The notes beneath the pieces were generated by a model that ran no database searches, was not told where the DNA came from, and saw nothing but the letters and a program-made list of their open reading frames with translations. Shown here piece by piece: positions 31,036 through 43,175 of a stretch of 64,000 nt of DNA. Position 1 is the stretch's first letter; each line of letters starts with the position of its first letter. The stretch comes from Methylocaldum sp. 14B (GTDB lineage Bacteria > Pseudomonadota > Gammaproteobacteria > Methylococcales > Methylococcaceae), in assembly GCF_002005105.1 (NCBI RefSeq), contig NZ_MSCV01000003.1:161283-225282 (forward strand), written 5' to 3'. The translations under genes and the position numbers were made by a program.

Positions 31036-31914
31036 TCAAGCATTTTTCTTCTCTTCCATCATCCGCTCGAGAATGGGGCGGAAAATGATTTCCATGGCCA
31101 GCCCCATCTTGCCGCCGGGCACGACGATCGAGTTGTAGCGGGACATGAACGAGTCCTTGATCATCGACAAAAGATTTTGGAAATCTACGTTGAACTTGCG
31201 TGGATTCTTGAAGCGGATAATCACGAGGCTTTCGTCCGGCGACGGAATGTCACGTGCGATGAATGGGTTCGAGGTATCGACCAGAGGCACTCGCTGAAAA
31301 TTGATATCCGTCTGGGAGAACTGCGGAGTGATGACCTTCACGTAATCGTACATGCGTCGCAGAATCGTATCGGTCACGTCCTCCGGCTTGTAGCCGCGTT
31401 CCGCAGTATCCCTGTGGATTTTCTGAATCCATTCCAGATTGACGATGGGGACCACACCCACCAAGAGGTCCGCGTATTGCGGAATATTCACGACCTCGTT
31501 CTTCACAGCGCCGTGCAATCCCTCATAAAACAGTAAGTCGGTTCCCTCGGGAATATCGCCCCACGGCGTGAAGGTACCCGGTTTGTACCCCCCCAGACGC
31601 TGGCCTTCTTCCTCGTTGTGGATGTAATAGCGACGCTTGCCGGTGCCAGTTTCGCTGTACTGCCGGAACAAGCTTTCTAAATCCTCGAGCAAGTTCGCCT
31701 CGACGGCGAAGTGACTGAAATGCCGGCCCTCCGCTTGAGCATTGGCGATATGGCTACGCATTTCGGCACGGTCGTAACGGTGAAAACTGTCACCCTCCAC
31801 CACCGCCGGCTCAATGTTCAGCCGAAAGAACAAATGCTCGAACGCCTGTTTTACGGTAGTCGTACCTGCACCCGACGAACCGGTGACAGCGATGACGGGA
31901 TGTTTCTTGGACAT
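31036..31914 (-). CDS. prk: Phosphoribulokinase
   Basis: 292-residue enzyme phosphorylating ribulose 5-phosphate to the RuBisCO substrate. Walker A GSSGAGTTTVKQAF near residue 12-25, then EGDSFHRYDRAEMR and FYEGLHGAVKNEVV. The length and lack of the redox cysteines place it in the bacterial class I type. A strong AGGAGGAGG precedes the ATG. It is divergent from a cbbR-type gene, so it is probably CbbR-controlled. No RuBisCO gene is in the window. Confidence 0.97.
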   Translation of the reverse strand: MSKKHPVIAVTGSSGAGTTTVKQAFEHLFFRLNIEPAVVEGDSFHRYDRAEMRSHIANAQAEGRHFSHFAVEANLLEDLESLFRQYSETGTGKRRYYIHNEEEGQRLGGYKPGTFTPWGDIPEGTDLLFYEGLHGAVKNEVVNIPQYADLLVGVVPIVNLEWIQKIHRDTAERGYKPEDVTDTILRRMYDYVKVITPQFSQTDINFQRVPLVDTSNPFIARDIPSPDESLVIIRFKNPRKFNVDFQNLLSMIKDSFMSRYNSIVVPGGKMGLAMEIIFRPILERMMEEKKNA

Positions 31915-32269
31915 GAGAGCCTCCTCCTATTTCGTTATTCTAACCGCACGGGCGCATGTATGGACCACGAGGCCACCCTAAATTCACGGCAGACTGCATC
32001 CAACCCGATGCAAGCGGCGACGACGCAGTACGGGCAAAAAGCGATATCGACCAACCACCTCATCACCGCCGCCCCCTGAAAACGCCTAATTCAACCATAG
32101 TGCACGGAACGACGGTGGCAGACTGCCGCCACGTCGAAGCTCTGCGCTACCCTTGCTGAATTTAAGATCACGACTGAACACCGGCCTGAGGATATTGCAT
32201 AAGAAGAATCAATGAGTCCATACTTTCAAGATAAATAATTCTTTATAGATTGCCTGTTGGCGCGAAAGC
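31915..32269. promoter_or_regulatory. Divergent control region between prk and cbbR
   Basis: 355 bp separating two divergently transcribed genes, the usual layout for a LysR regulator and its target. The half nearest cbbR is AT-rich and contains the short inverted repeat ATAAA-TAATTC-TTTAT near 32232, which resembles a LysR-type site. Assignment of the actual CbbR boxes needs footprint data. No gene is supported here. Confidence 0.45.
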
Positions 32270-33205
32270 ATGAACATTACACTTCGGCAGTTAAAAGTCT
32301 TTGAGAGGGTGGCACGCCGCCTGAGCTTCACCCGCGCGGCGGAGGAGCTTTATCTGACGCAACCTGCCGTTTCGATGCAAATCAAACAATTCGAGGATGT
32401 CATCGGTTTGCCGTTATTCGAGAGGTTGGGCAAAAAAATTTACCTGACCCGGGCCGGGGAAGAACTATATCGGCTGAGCCGCACCATCTCGTTGCAATTG
32501 GAAGAAGCCGAACAACTGATCGAGGAACTGAAAGGCACGGAAGGCGGGCGTTTGGCCGTATCGGTTGCCAGTACCGTTCATTATTTCGCTATCCGCCTTT
32601 TGGCCGATTTTTGCCGGCGTTATCCGAAAGTTAAGGTCAGCTTTAAAGTCACCAACCGCAAAGGGCTGCTCCAGCAACTCGACGACAATGAGGCCGACAT
32701 CGTACTGATGGGGCAGCCGCCGGAGGATCAGGACTTGACGGCAGAAGCATTTATGGACAACCCCTTGGTCGTCATCGCCCCCGCCAATCATCCGTTGGCG
32801 GGCCAAAAGAGCATTCCGTTGAGCGAACTGAATCATGAAACCTTCCTCATGCGGGAGCAGGGATCCGGCACCCGCAATGCGGTCGAGCGCTTCTTGTCGG
32901 AAAAGGGCGTGCAAATTTCCGCCAGCATGGAAATGAACACCAACGGCGCCATCAAACAGGGCGTGGAAGAAGGACTCGGGCTTGGCATTGTTTCAATACA
33001 TACCGTAGAACGCGAACTGGAAGACGGCCGGGTGGTCGTTTTAGATGCGGAATCGTTTCCCATCATGCGCCAATGGTACATCGTGCATCGGGCCGGCAAA
33101 CGCCTGTCCGCAGTGGCACGGGAGTTCGAGGAATTCGTCCGAACCGAAGCCGGCCGATTCGTCAATAGCGACATCATCACGACCGCCTTGAACGGAAAGA
33201 ATTAG
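32270..33205 (+). CDS. cbbR: LysR-family regulator of the CbbR type
   Basis: 311 residues. N-terminal winged helix-turn-helix (TLRQLKVFERVARRLSFTRA and LTQPAVSMQIKQFEDVIG, about residues 3-60), then a periplasmic-binding-type sensor domain from about 90. Sequence style (QLEEAEQLIEELKG linker, ADIVLMGQPPED) and the divergent prk indicate CbbR, which activates Calvin-cycle genes in response to NADPH, ATP or ribulose bisphosphate. The precise target set is inferred from position. Confidence 0.88.
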   Translation: MNITLRQLKVFERVARRLSFTRAAEELYLTQPAVSMQIKQFEDVIGLPLFERLGKKIYLTRAGEELYRLSRTISLQLEEAEQLIEELKGTEGGRLAVSVASTVHYFAIRLLADFCRRYPKVKVSFKVTNRKGLLQQLDDNEADIVLMGQPPEDQDLTAEAFMDNPLVVIAPANHPLAGQKSIPLSELNHETFLMREQGSGTRNAVERFLSEKGVQISASMEMNTNGAIKQGVEEGLGLGIVSIHTVERELEDGRVVVLDAESFPIMRQWYIVHRAGKRLSAVAREFEEFVRTEAGRFVNSDIITTALNGKN

Positions 33206-33217
33206 CGCTCCCATTCA

Positions 33218-34069
33218 TTAGGAGCGCGTCAGCCGAACGTTATCGATCAAGCGAGTTTTGCCCAGCCAGGCCGCTGCCAGTATGACGAGATGGGAATCGT
33301 CCTGTCCTGCCGGTACCAGATCGGATTCGCGCCGGATGCTGAAATAATCCGGACGAAATCCGGCGGCTTGCAAGGTTTCGATCTGCTGCCGTTCGATACG
33401 GTCGAAATCGCTATCGCCCCTGCAAATTGCCTCCGCCGCGAGGCAAAGGCAGCGATACAAGATAGCCGCCTGTTCCTTCTGCTCGCTCGTGAGATACGCA
33501 TTTCTAGAACTCATCGCCAATCCGCTCGGCTCTCTGACGGTCGGGACGGCGCGAATGCGCACGGGAAAATCGAGATCCGCCACCATACGGCGGATTATCA
33601 ACAGCTGCTGATAATCCTTCTCGCCGAACAGCGCGATATCGGGCTGCACCAGGTTGAAGAGCTTGCTGACGATAGTGGCGACGCCTCGGAAATGTCCCGG
33701 CCGGAACCGACCGCAGAGTTCATCGGACAAACCCGGCACCTCGACGAAAGTTGTAACCCCCGAACCCGTGGGATACAGCTCGGCCACCGAAGGCATGAAC
33801 AGGAGATCGACTGCCGCGCTGCGAAGCTTTTCCGAATCTTCCGCGGGCGTTCGCGGGTAGGCATCGAAATCTTCGCCGGGAGAGAATTGAGTCGGATTGA
33901 CGAAGACGCTCACCACAACCTTATCGGCGAGTTGCTTCGCCTCGCGGACAAGATGCACGTGCCCGGCATGCAGGTTTCCCATGGTCGGCACGAAAGCCAC
34001 GGAAAGATCTTTCGAACGCCATTCCCGCACGGCTTGGCGCAAATCGCTTATGGATTCGATAATGAGCAT
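33218..34069 (-). CDS. panC: Pantothenate synthetase
   Basis: Joins pantoate and beta-alanine with ATP. Nucleotide-binding motifs PTMGNLHAGHVHLVREA (HIGH-like) and LAMSSRNAYLTSEQ (KMSKS-like) are seen, plus GEKDYQQLLIIRRM. The ATG at 34069 gives MLIIESISDLRQAVREW (283 residues, normal length); the frame extends further upstream but reads out-of-frame panB sequence. It follows panB by 32 bp. Confidence 0.98.
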   Translation of the reverse strand: MLIIESISDLRQAVREWRSKDLSVAFVPTMGNLHAGHVHLVREAKQLADKVVVSVFVNPTQFSPGEDFDAYPRTPAEDSEKLRSAAVDLLFMPSVAELYPTGSGVTTFVEVPGLSDELCGRFRPGHFRGVATIVSKLFNLVQPDIALFGEKDYQQLLIIRRMVADLDFPVRIRAVPTVREPSGLAMSSRNAYLTSEQKEQAAILYRCLCLAAEAICRGDSDFDRIERQQIETLQAAGFRPDYFSIRRESDLVPAGQDDSHLVILAAAWLGKTRLIDNVRLTRS

Positions 34070-34101
34070 GACGAGCCTTGGATTATCCGCCGAAAGAACC
34101 G

Positions 34102-34905
34102 CTAAAAACTGTGGTCCAACGCCGGGAACCGGCCGGATCTCACATCGTCTGCGTAATTGCGGATAGCCGACGGAATATCCTCGGCGCCTTGAAGAAAATT
34201 TCTGGAAAACTTGGGGCGCTTGCCCGGCGTGATGCCGAGCATATCGTACAGTACGAGAATCTGGCCCCCACAGCCCGGACCCGCACCTATGCCGATCGTC
34301 GGGATATCGAGAGCCGCCGTAATCTCGCCGGCCAAGGTCGCCGGCACACATTCGAGCACCAACACACTAATACCCGCTTCCTGAAGAATCAAGGCATCCT
34401 CGAGGATTGCCTGTGCGGCTTTTTCTTCTTTTCCCTGCACGAGATAACCGCCGACCTGATGAACCGATTGAGGCAGCAGCCCCAAGTGACCGCAAACGGG
34501 AATATTCTGCTCTACCAAGGCACGAACGATCTCGACCCGCTTCCGCCCGCCTTCGATCTTGACCATATGTGCCCCGCCACGTATCAACCTAGCGGCGCTA
34601 TCGATCGCCTGCGCCGGACCGGAATAACTGGCGAACGGCATGTCCGCCGCCAATACGGCGCGGCGAATTCCGCGCGCCACGCACCGGGTATGGTAGACCA
34701 TATCGTCCAAGGTCACCGGCAACGTCGTCGGCTCGCCTTGCACGACCATTCCCAACGAATCGCCGACCAAAACCAGATCCACGCCGGCATCGTCCATGAG
34801 TTTGGCGAAGCTGGCATCGTAAGCGGTAAGAGCCACGATTTTTTCATCGCGCCGTTTCATCGCCGCGAGATCCGGAATAGTCAAAGCCTTGGCCGCATCA
34901 TACAT
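34102..34905 (-). CDS. panB: 3-methyl-2-oxobutanoate hydroxymethyltransferase
   Basis: 267 residues. Makes ketopantoate, two steps before the PanC reaction. Magnesium and substrate motifs VALTAYDASFAKLMDDAGVD, LVGDSLGMVVQGEPTTLPV and GAHMVKIEGG are present. The start overlaps folK by 8 nt. Order folK-panB-panC is a frequent vitamin operon. Confidence 0.98.
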   Translation of the reverse strand: MYDAAKALTIPDLAAMKRRDEKIVALTAYDASFAKLMDDAGVDLVLVGDSLGMVVQGEPTTLPVTLDDMVYHTRCVARGIRRAVLAADMPFASYSGPAQAIDSAARLIRGGAHMVKIEGGRKRVEIVRALVEQNIPVCGHLGLLPQSVHQVGGYLVQGKEEKAAQAILEDALILQEAGISVLVLECVPATLAGEITAALDIPTIGIGAGPGCGGQILVLYDMLGITPGKRPKFSRNFLQGAEDIPSAIRNYADDVRSGRFPALDHSF

Positions 34906-35419
34906 GCTCGATTACCCTCAATCCTCGTTGCGGACACTTCCGAACCAGATCAGCCAATCGCCCCTTGCCGGGAATCTCGAGCTCCGGCGCGATCTCCTCG
35001 AGCGGATACAGCACGAACTCGCGGTCCGCGATTCCCGGATGAGGGACGGTCAGCACTTCGCTCGCTATGATTTCGCACCCGTACAGCAACAAATCCAGGT
35101 CCAGCGTCCGAGGTCCCCAGCGTTCGCCCTTGCGCACCCGCCCGTGAGCCGTCTCTATGGCCTGAAGTTCGCGCAACAACTCCAGCGGCCCCAATGTCGT
35201 TTCGACCGACATTACGGCATTGATGTAATCGGGCTGATCGCCCGGTCCCATGGGCGCACTGCAATAAAGGCTCGAAAAAGCCAACTCCCGGATACCCTCT
35301 ATCTTACTAATAGCCGAGCGCGCCGACTTGATGGTTTCGATGGGATCGCCCAAATTGGCGCCCAGACCGATATAGGCCGCCGTTTTATCGAATGGCACAA
35401 CATGATCAGACGGAAACAT
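34898..35419 (-). CDS. folK: 2-amino-4-hydroxy-6-hydroxymethyldihydropteridine pyrophosphokinase
   Basis: 173 residues, folate pathway. The N-terminal AYIGLGANLGDPIETI and the catalytic WGPRTLDLDLLLYG with two metal-binding aspartates are clear, followed by VPHPGIADREFVLYPL. It lies between pcnB (14-nt overlap) and panB (8-nt overlap) in one probable operon. Confidence 0.97.
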   Translation of the reverse strand: MFPSDHVVPFDKTAAYIGLGANLGDPIETIKSARSAISKIEGIRELAFSSLYCSAPMGPGDQPDYINAVMSVETTLGPLELLRELQAIETAHGRVRKGERWGPRTLDLDLLLYGCEIIASEVLTVPHPGIADREFVLYPLEEIAPELEIPGKGRLADLVRKCPQRGLRVIEHV

Positions 35420-36743
35420 TGGCAGAAGATTCAGAGCGCGATTTGCGTTTACGCGACCGCGATCTGCCGGAGCGGCGCCGGCCGGGACTCGTCATGGCTT
35501 TCCGCTCGGCTTCGTCGGCCTGCTGGAATCGAGTCCACCACTCGGCGAGCGACGGCTCGGCCTCTCCGGTCTCGGCCCGGAGCAACAGGAAATCGTAAGC
35601 GGCACGAAAGCGGGGATGGGTCAACAAACGAAACGGCCGTGAGCCGACAATCCGTTCAAAACGCGGCTGCAAGGCCCAAACCTCCCGAGCCGGTAGACTG
35701 ACCGTCCGGGGCAAAGCGGTATGACGAACTTGCCGTGCAATCACCTCACCCGCAGCTTCCTGATAGGCCAATATATCGCTTTCTCCGGCCTTGATTCGGG
35801 CTTGCGCGCCCGCCCGAACCGGTTCCCACAACAAGGCCGCGAACAGAAAATATGGCGCTACCGGTTTTCCCTCTTGCACTCGCTGATCGGTCCGTTCCAA
35901 GGCTTTGGCCAAGAATGTCAGCGGAAACCCCTGCTGCTCCTTGGCCAAACACCGCTCCGTCTCGGGAAACAGTGCCGCGAACAAACCGTAGTGCCTGAGC
36001 TGTTCGAAAGTCTGTACCGCATAACCGGACAAGAACAGCTTAAGAACCTCTTCATAAAGACGAGCCGGCGGAATTTCCTGTAGCAGACTCGAAAACCGTT
36101 TGATCGGATCGGCGCAGCTCGGATGAATGGTAAAGCCGAGTTTGACGGAGAAGCGTAACGCCCGCAGCATCCGTACCGGGTCCTCCCGATAACGTTGCTC
36201 CGGGTCGCCGATTAGTCTCAGCATACCGGCCTTGTGATCCTCCATGCCGCCGACGTAATCCACCACGGAAAAATCATTGATGTTGTAATACAACGCATTA
36301 ACCGTGAAATCGCGGCGGAAGGCGTCCTCTTCGATGGTTCCATAGACGTTATCCCTAAGGATGCGGCCATTCTCGATGATGCGCCCCCCGTGACTCTCCT
36401 CGCCTGCGAGCCCTCGAAAGGTTGCCACTTCGATAATTTCCTCGCCGAAATGCACATGAGCGAGGCGAAAACGCCGACCGATCAAACGGCAATTGCGGAA
36501 AATCGCCCTGATCTCTTCGGGATGCGCGCTGGTTACCACGTCGAAATCTTTCGGCTCGCGCCCCAAAAGCAAGTCGCGTACGCAACCGCCGACCAAATAA
36601 GCCTGATACCCGGATTTCTTCAGGCGATAAAGCACCTTTAGCGCGTTATCGCTGATCATCGATCGGGAAATCATGTGTTCAGATCGCGGATAAATCCTAA
36701 CGCTCACCGCTGCCTCCGGCTTGGGCTGCGGCAATTTGAACAA
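35406..36743 (-). CDS. pcnB: Poly(A) polymerase I
   Basis: Adds 3' poly(A) tails that promote RNA decay. The nucleotidyltransferase head YLVGGCVRDLLLGREPKDFD and FRNCRLIGRRFRLAHVHFG are typical of PcnB rather than the CCA enzyme. The C-terminus is a basic Arg/Ser/Lys-rich tail (RRRSGRSRSRKRKSRS) likely to bind RNA. The longest frame begins with TTG at 36743; a GTG at 36707 (VSVRIYPRSEH) matches other family starts better, so the first 12 residues are uncertain. Confidence 0.95.
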   Translation of the reverse strand: MFKLPQPKPEAAVSVRIYPRSEHMISRSMISDNALKVLYRLKKSGYQAYLVGGCVRDLLLGREPKDFDVVTSAHPEEIRAIFRNCRLIGRRFRLAHVHFGEEIIEVATFRGLAGEESHGGRIIENGRILRDNVYGTIEEDAFRRDFTVNALYYNINDFSVVDYVGGMEDHKAGMLRLIGDPEQRYREDPVRMLRALRFSVKLGFTIHPSCADPIKRFSSLLQEIPPARLYEEVLKLFLSGYAVQTFEQLRHYGLFAALFPETERCLAKEQQGFPLTFLAKALERTDQRVQEGKPVAPYFLFAALLWEPVRAGAQARIKAGESDILAYQEAAGEVIARQVRHTALPRTVSLPAREVWALQPRFERIVGSRPFRLLTHPRFRAAYDFLLLRAETGEAEPSLAEWWTRFQQADEAERKAMTSPGRRRSGRSRSRKRKSRSESSANVSV

Positions 36744-36988
36744 CCTTTTGACGAAGTTGAAGATTGGCAGAGGAGTATCTTGTTCGTTAGACCTAAAAGA
36801 AGCCGGAATGTTACCTTAGGCGGCGGGCACACTCAACGTGCCGGACCCTCGATCTGCTTCCGTATCACAACAGCGTCGATCGGCTCAGATCATCAACACC
36901 GATTTTTGAAAAATTACGGATTCAAACGAGTAAGATCGGTTCTAAGAAGAAAGTTCACTCATCCAGAGTATTTCGAGGAGTCGTGCTT

Positions 36989-37186
36989 ATGTTTGAGAAC
37001 TGGTTCAGCCAGATGAACGAGTTCATCCTCTCTCATCCGCACTGGATCGCGAAACTGGATTTTCTGCTGCGGGTGAAATGCGGGATTTTGACAGCATTGA
37101 TGGGGATTTTCGTGTATCTCATCTACAAGGAACAAAGCAAACCCGCCGGGAAACCCAAAAAATCTCCTTATCGCTTTGTCGCTTGA
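36989..37186 (+). CDS. Small membrane protein, 65 residues
   Basis: The ATG at 36989 has GAGGAG exactly 8 nt upstream (36975-36980), better than the in-frame GTG at 36983. The product has an aromatic N-terminus (MFENWFSQMNEFIL), one membrane helix at about residues 28-46 (CGILTALMGIFVYLIY) and a lysine/proline-rich tail. No family recognised. It precedes slyD on the same strand by 82 bp. Confidence 0.6.
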   Translation: MFENWFSQMNEFILSHPHWIAKLDFLLRVKCGILTALMGIFVYLIYKEQSKPAGKPKKSPYRFVA

Positions 37187-37268
37187 TCTAAATCGGAAAA
37201 ACGCTGTCTATCATAGTGAAAACTCGTTATGATGGGAATTTCAACCACCGCGACAGCAAGGGTATCTC

Positions 37269-37754
37269 ATGCAAGTATCACCCCGCAAAGTGGTCCATAT
37301 CCACTACACCCTCACCAGCGATGACGGCGACATCCTCGACAGTTCCAAGGATCAAGGTCCATTGGCCTATATTCACGGCATGGGCAACATCATTCCCGGA
37401 CTGGAGAATGCGTTAACCGGTCGCGCCGTGGGCGACAAGCTCAAGGTCAGCATTCCGCCGGAAGAAGCGTATGGCTTGCGAGACGACGACCTTATTCAGT
37501 CGGTACCGAAAACGGCCTTTGAAGAGGGACAAGAGATACTGCCTGGCATGCAATTTCAAGCGCAGTCTCCGGAAGGTCTTCAGCTGCTTACGGTAATCGG
37601 CGTAGACGATGACGAGGTAGTCCTGGACGGCAATCATCCGATGGCCGGCCTTACTTTGAATTTCGAGGTTGAAATCACGGACGTTCGCGATGCTACGCCC
37701 GATGAGTTGGATCACGGCCACGTACATGGCCCGGGCGGACATCACCACGGCTGA
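37269..37754 (+). CDS. slyD: SlyD-type FKBP peptidyl-prolyl isomerase
   Basis: 161 residues. FKBP domain at about 1-70 and 125-145 (VHIHYTLTSDDGDILDSS, GLENALTGRAVGDKLKVSIP) with the chaperone IF insert between. The C-terminus is histidine-rich (HGHVHGPGGHHHG), the metal-binding tail used by SlyD for nickel delivery and feedback, though much shorter than in E. coli. Cytoplasmic. Confidence 0.93.
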   Translation: MQVSPRKVVHIHYTLTSDDGDILDSSKDQGPLAYIHGMGNIIPGLENALTGRAVGDKLKVSIPPEEAYGLRDDDLIQSVPKTAFEEGQEILPGMQFQAQSPEGLQLLTVIGVDDDEVVLDGNHPMAGLTLNFEVEITDVRDATPDELDHGHVHGPGGHHHG

Positions 37755-37809
37755 TTCGATTCGCAGAACGAGGCGGCTATCTTTCTTCGCCGGATAGCCG
37801 CCTACAAAT

Positions 37810-39126
37810 CTAACGGTTTGCGAGACGCGCCCACGAATCGTGGTCGTCGGCATCCTCAAGAACCACCTCGACCCAGTCGCCGACCTTCAAATGGGTCGCG
37901 CCATCGATAAATACTTGGCCATCGATTTCAGGAGCATCGGCCCGGCTGCGAGCGACCGCTCCCTCCTCCACAACCTCGTCGACCAAAACGATTTCCTGCA
38001 ACCCGATCTTCGACTGCAGCCTATCAGCGCTGATTTGAGCCTGAACCTCCATAAACCGCGCGAGGCGTTCTTCTTTCACGGCTTCCGGCACAACATCGGA
38101 TAACTCGTTGGCAACCGCGCCCTTGACGGGCGAATAGGTAAAGCACCCGACCCGGTCGAGCTGGGCTTCTTGAAGAAACGCCAACAGCTGCTCAAAATCC
38201 GCCTCGGTTTCCCCCGGAAAGCCGACGATGAACGTACTGCGAAGCGTGATTTCCGGGCAGATGTTCCGCCACTCGGCGATCCGGGCCAAGACATCCTCTG
38301 CGGCTGCCGGACGCTTCATCAGCTTCAGAATTCGGGCGCTGGCGTGCTGGAACGGAATGTCCAGATAGGGCAGGATTTTTCCCTCCGCCATGAGCGGGAT
38401 CACTTCATCCACGTGGGGATAGGGATAAACATAATGCATCCGCACCCAAACCCCGAACTCCCCCAGAGCCTTGGCCAAATCATAGAAGCGGGTCTTGAGC
38501 GGACGCCCGCCCCAGAAGCCGGTTCGATACTTCAAATCGATGCCGTAGGCGCTGGTATCTTGCGATACGACGAGCAGTTCCTTCACTCCAGCCGAAACTA
38601 GGCGCTCCGCTTCCGCCATCACGTCGCCGATGGGGCGGCTGACCAGATCACCGCGCAAGCTCGGAATAATGCAAAACGTGCAGCGATGATTGCAGCCCTC
38701 GGAGATCTTCAGGTAAGCATAATGGCGAGGCGTTAGTTTGACTCCTTCCGGCGGCACCAGATCGACAAAAGGATCGTGAAGAGGCGGCAAATGCTCATGC
38801 ACCGCCTCGACAACCTCTTCATAGGCATGGGCGCCGGTAACCTTCAGCACTTGAGGATGGCGGGATCGAATCTCGCTCTCGCGAACGCCCAGACATCCCG
38901 TAACGATGACCTTACCGTTCTCTTTCAAAGCCTCGCCTATGGCGTCCAGGGACTCCTCGACCGCGGCATCGATGAATCCGCAGGTATTCACAACGACAAG
39001 ATCAGCGTCCTTATATGTCGGAACGAGGCTGTAACCTTCGGCACGCAACTTGGTCAGAATGCGTTCACTATCTACCAACGCCTTGGGACAGCCAAGGCTG
39101 ACAAAACCGATACAGGGTGTTTTCAT
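37810..39126 (-). CDS. rimO: Ribosomal protein S12 methylthiotransferase
   Basis: 438-residue radical-SAM enzyme modifying Asp88 of S12. The N-terminal UPF0004 domain ([35 protein letters not shown]) supplies three cysteines for one cluster. The radical-SAM motif [19 protein letters not shown] supplies CxxxCxxC. The C-terminal TRAM domain ends at the stop. [12 protein letters not shown] distinguishes RimO from MiaB. Confidence 0.97.
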   Translation of the reverse strand: MKTPCIGFVSLGCPKALVDSERILTKLRAEGYSLVPTYKDADLVVVNTCGFIDAAVEESLDAIGEALKENGKVIVTGCLGVRESEIRSRHPQVLKVTGAHAYEEVVEAVHEHLPPLHDPFVDLVPPEGVKLTPRHYAYLKISEGCNHRCTFCIIPSLRGDLVSRPIGDVMAEAERLVSAGVKELLVVSQDTSAYGIDLKYRTGFWGGRPLKTRFYDLAKALGEFGVWVRMHYVYPYPHVDEVIPLMAEGKILPYLDIPFQHASARILKLMKRPAAAEDVLARIAEWRNICPEITLRSTFIVGFPGETEADFEQLLAFLQEAQLDRVGCFTYSPVKGAVANELSDVVPEAVKEERLARFMEVQAQISADRLQSKIGLQEIVLVDEVVEEGAVARSRADAPEIDGQVFIDGATHLKVGDWVEVVLEDADDHDSWARLANR

Positions 39127-39192
39127 GAAGAAATATGCGAGGGAGGAACAAAGGATAGAGGGATAATTTTACGCCAGCGGTGGTTTCCGATT

Positions 39193-40182
39193 CTAAGGGC
39201 TCTCGGCGATGAACACCGCCCGCACCGGCGCGGGCAAGCCCTCGATCGTCAGTTCCGGGTTGGCCGGGTCCAGGAAATCGGACAAAGACTGAAAGCGCAT
39301 CCAGTCCGTGGAGCGTTGCTCGTCCGCTGTGGTCCTCGTCACATCGACAACCCGACCGTTTCGGTAACCGCATCGCCTTAGCCACGATAACAAGGTAGCG
39401 CAGGACGGAATGAACCACACATTGCGCATCTGCGCATAGCGATCCTCGGGCACCAAAACCTGACCCAGCCCACCGTCGACGACCAAAGTCTCCAAGACCA
39501 ATTCACCGCCGGATCTGAGACAGCCCTTGAGCTCCAAAAGATGATCGAAAGGCGAACGGCGATGGTAAAGCACCCCCATCGAAAAAACGGTGTCGAAGGC
39601 ACGAAGATTGAGCGGAACATCCTCTATACCCAAGGGAAGCACATGAACCGGAAAATCGCCGGCAAAATGCTTGATCGCCAGAAATTGCGCGACACTTAAG
39701 AGTGTCGGATCAACTCCGATCACCAACTCGGCCCCGCATCCAATCATGCGCCAGGCGTGGTAACCATTTCCACAGCCGACATCCAACACGGTTCGGCCTT
39801 CAAGCGGCTGAATATGATCTTTCAGCCTGCGCCATTTAAGATCGGAGCGCCATTCAGTATCGATATGAATGCCATGAATGGCATATGGACCCTTGCGCCA
39901 CGGATGAAGCCTGAGCAGCAGACTCTCGATACGGTCCCGCTGTTCTTCGTTGCATCCCCCATCGACAAGGATGCTATCGGCATTCAAATCGACCACGGAC
40001 GCATCGATTTTTGGCAGGCCATCGAGTGCGGCCTGCCAAGCCGGCCAATCGCCATGCCGCGCGGAGCTAAAAACCGCGTCCAACCGAGTCGGCAACCGGT
40101 CTAGCCAAGTACGCAAGTACGGCTGCCCAAGCACCGAAAACAGATCCGAATATACCTTCAGGCTCAAATTACAATTGGACAT
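39193..40182 (-). CDS. cmoB: tRNA U34 carboxymethyltransferase
   Basis: 329 residues. Transfers a carboxymethyl group from carboxy-SAM to 5-hydroxyuridine at the tRNA wobble position. The SAM-binding fold starts VLDVGCGNGYHAWRMIGCGA, and LYHRRSPFDHLLELKGCLRS with LVLETLVVDG are CmoB features. CmoA, which makes carboxy-SAM, is not in this window. Confidence 0.95.
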   Translation of the reverse strand: MSNCNLSLKVYSDLFSVLGQPYLRTWLDRLPTRLDAVFSSARHGDWPAWQAALDGLPKIDASVVDLNADSILVDGGCNEEQRDRIESLLLRLHPWRKGPYAIHGIHIDTEWRSDLKWRRLKDHIQPLEGRTVLDVGCGNGYHAWRMIGCGAELVIGVDPTLLSVAQFLAIKHFAGDFPVHVLPLGIEDVPLNLRAFDTVFSMGVLYHRRSPFDHLLELKGCLRSGGELVLETLVVDGGLGQVLVPEDRYAQMRNVWFIPSCATLLSWLRRCGYRNGRVVDVTRTTADEQRSTDWMRFQSLSDFLDPANPELTIEGLPAPVRAVFIAESP

Positions 40183-40260
40183 TCTCGTTCAATGGGTTGC
40201 CGCCATTCTTTGGGGCGCCGCTTACCTTGTTGGTTTCCGTTTCCCCTTCGGGACTCATAA

Positions 40261-41985
<1,725 letters not shown>

Positions 41986-42042
41986 TTAAAAACTCCTGCT
42001 GACTTTTTAATATTCTTATCATAACTCGGCGGCATGCACTAA

Positions 42043-43113
<1,071 letters not shown>

Positions 43114-43175
43114 ACTGCGCAAAGGCTGAAACCTAAAACTGTCTTCATCAAGATTTCCGCCGGATTCACCTAGTC

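Noticed and set aside
31956..32159. 67-codon frame in the prk-cbbR gap
   Set aside because: No ribosome site or similarity; position is a divergent promoter region.
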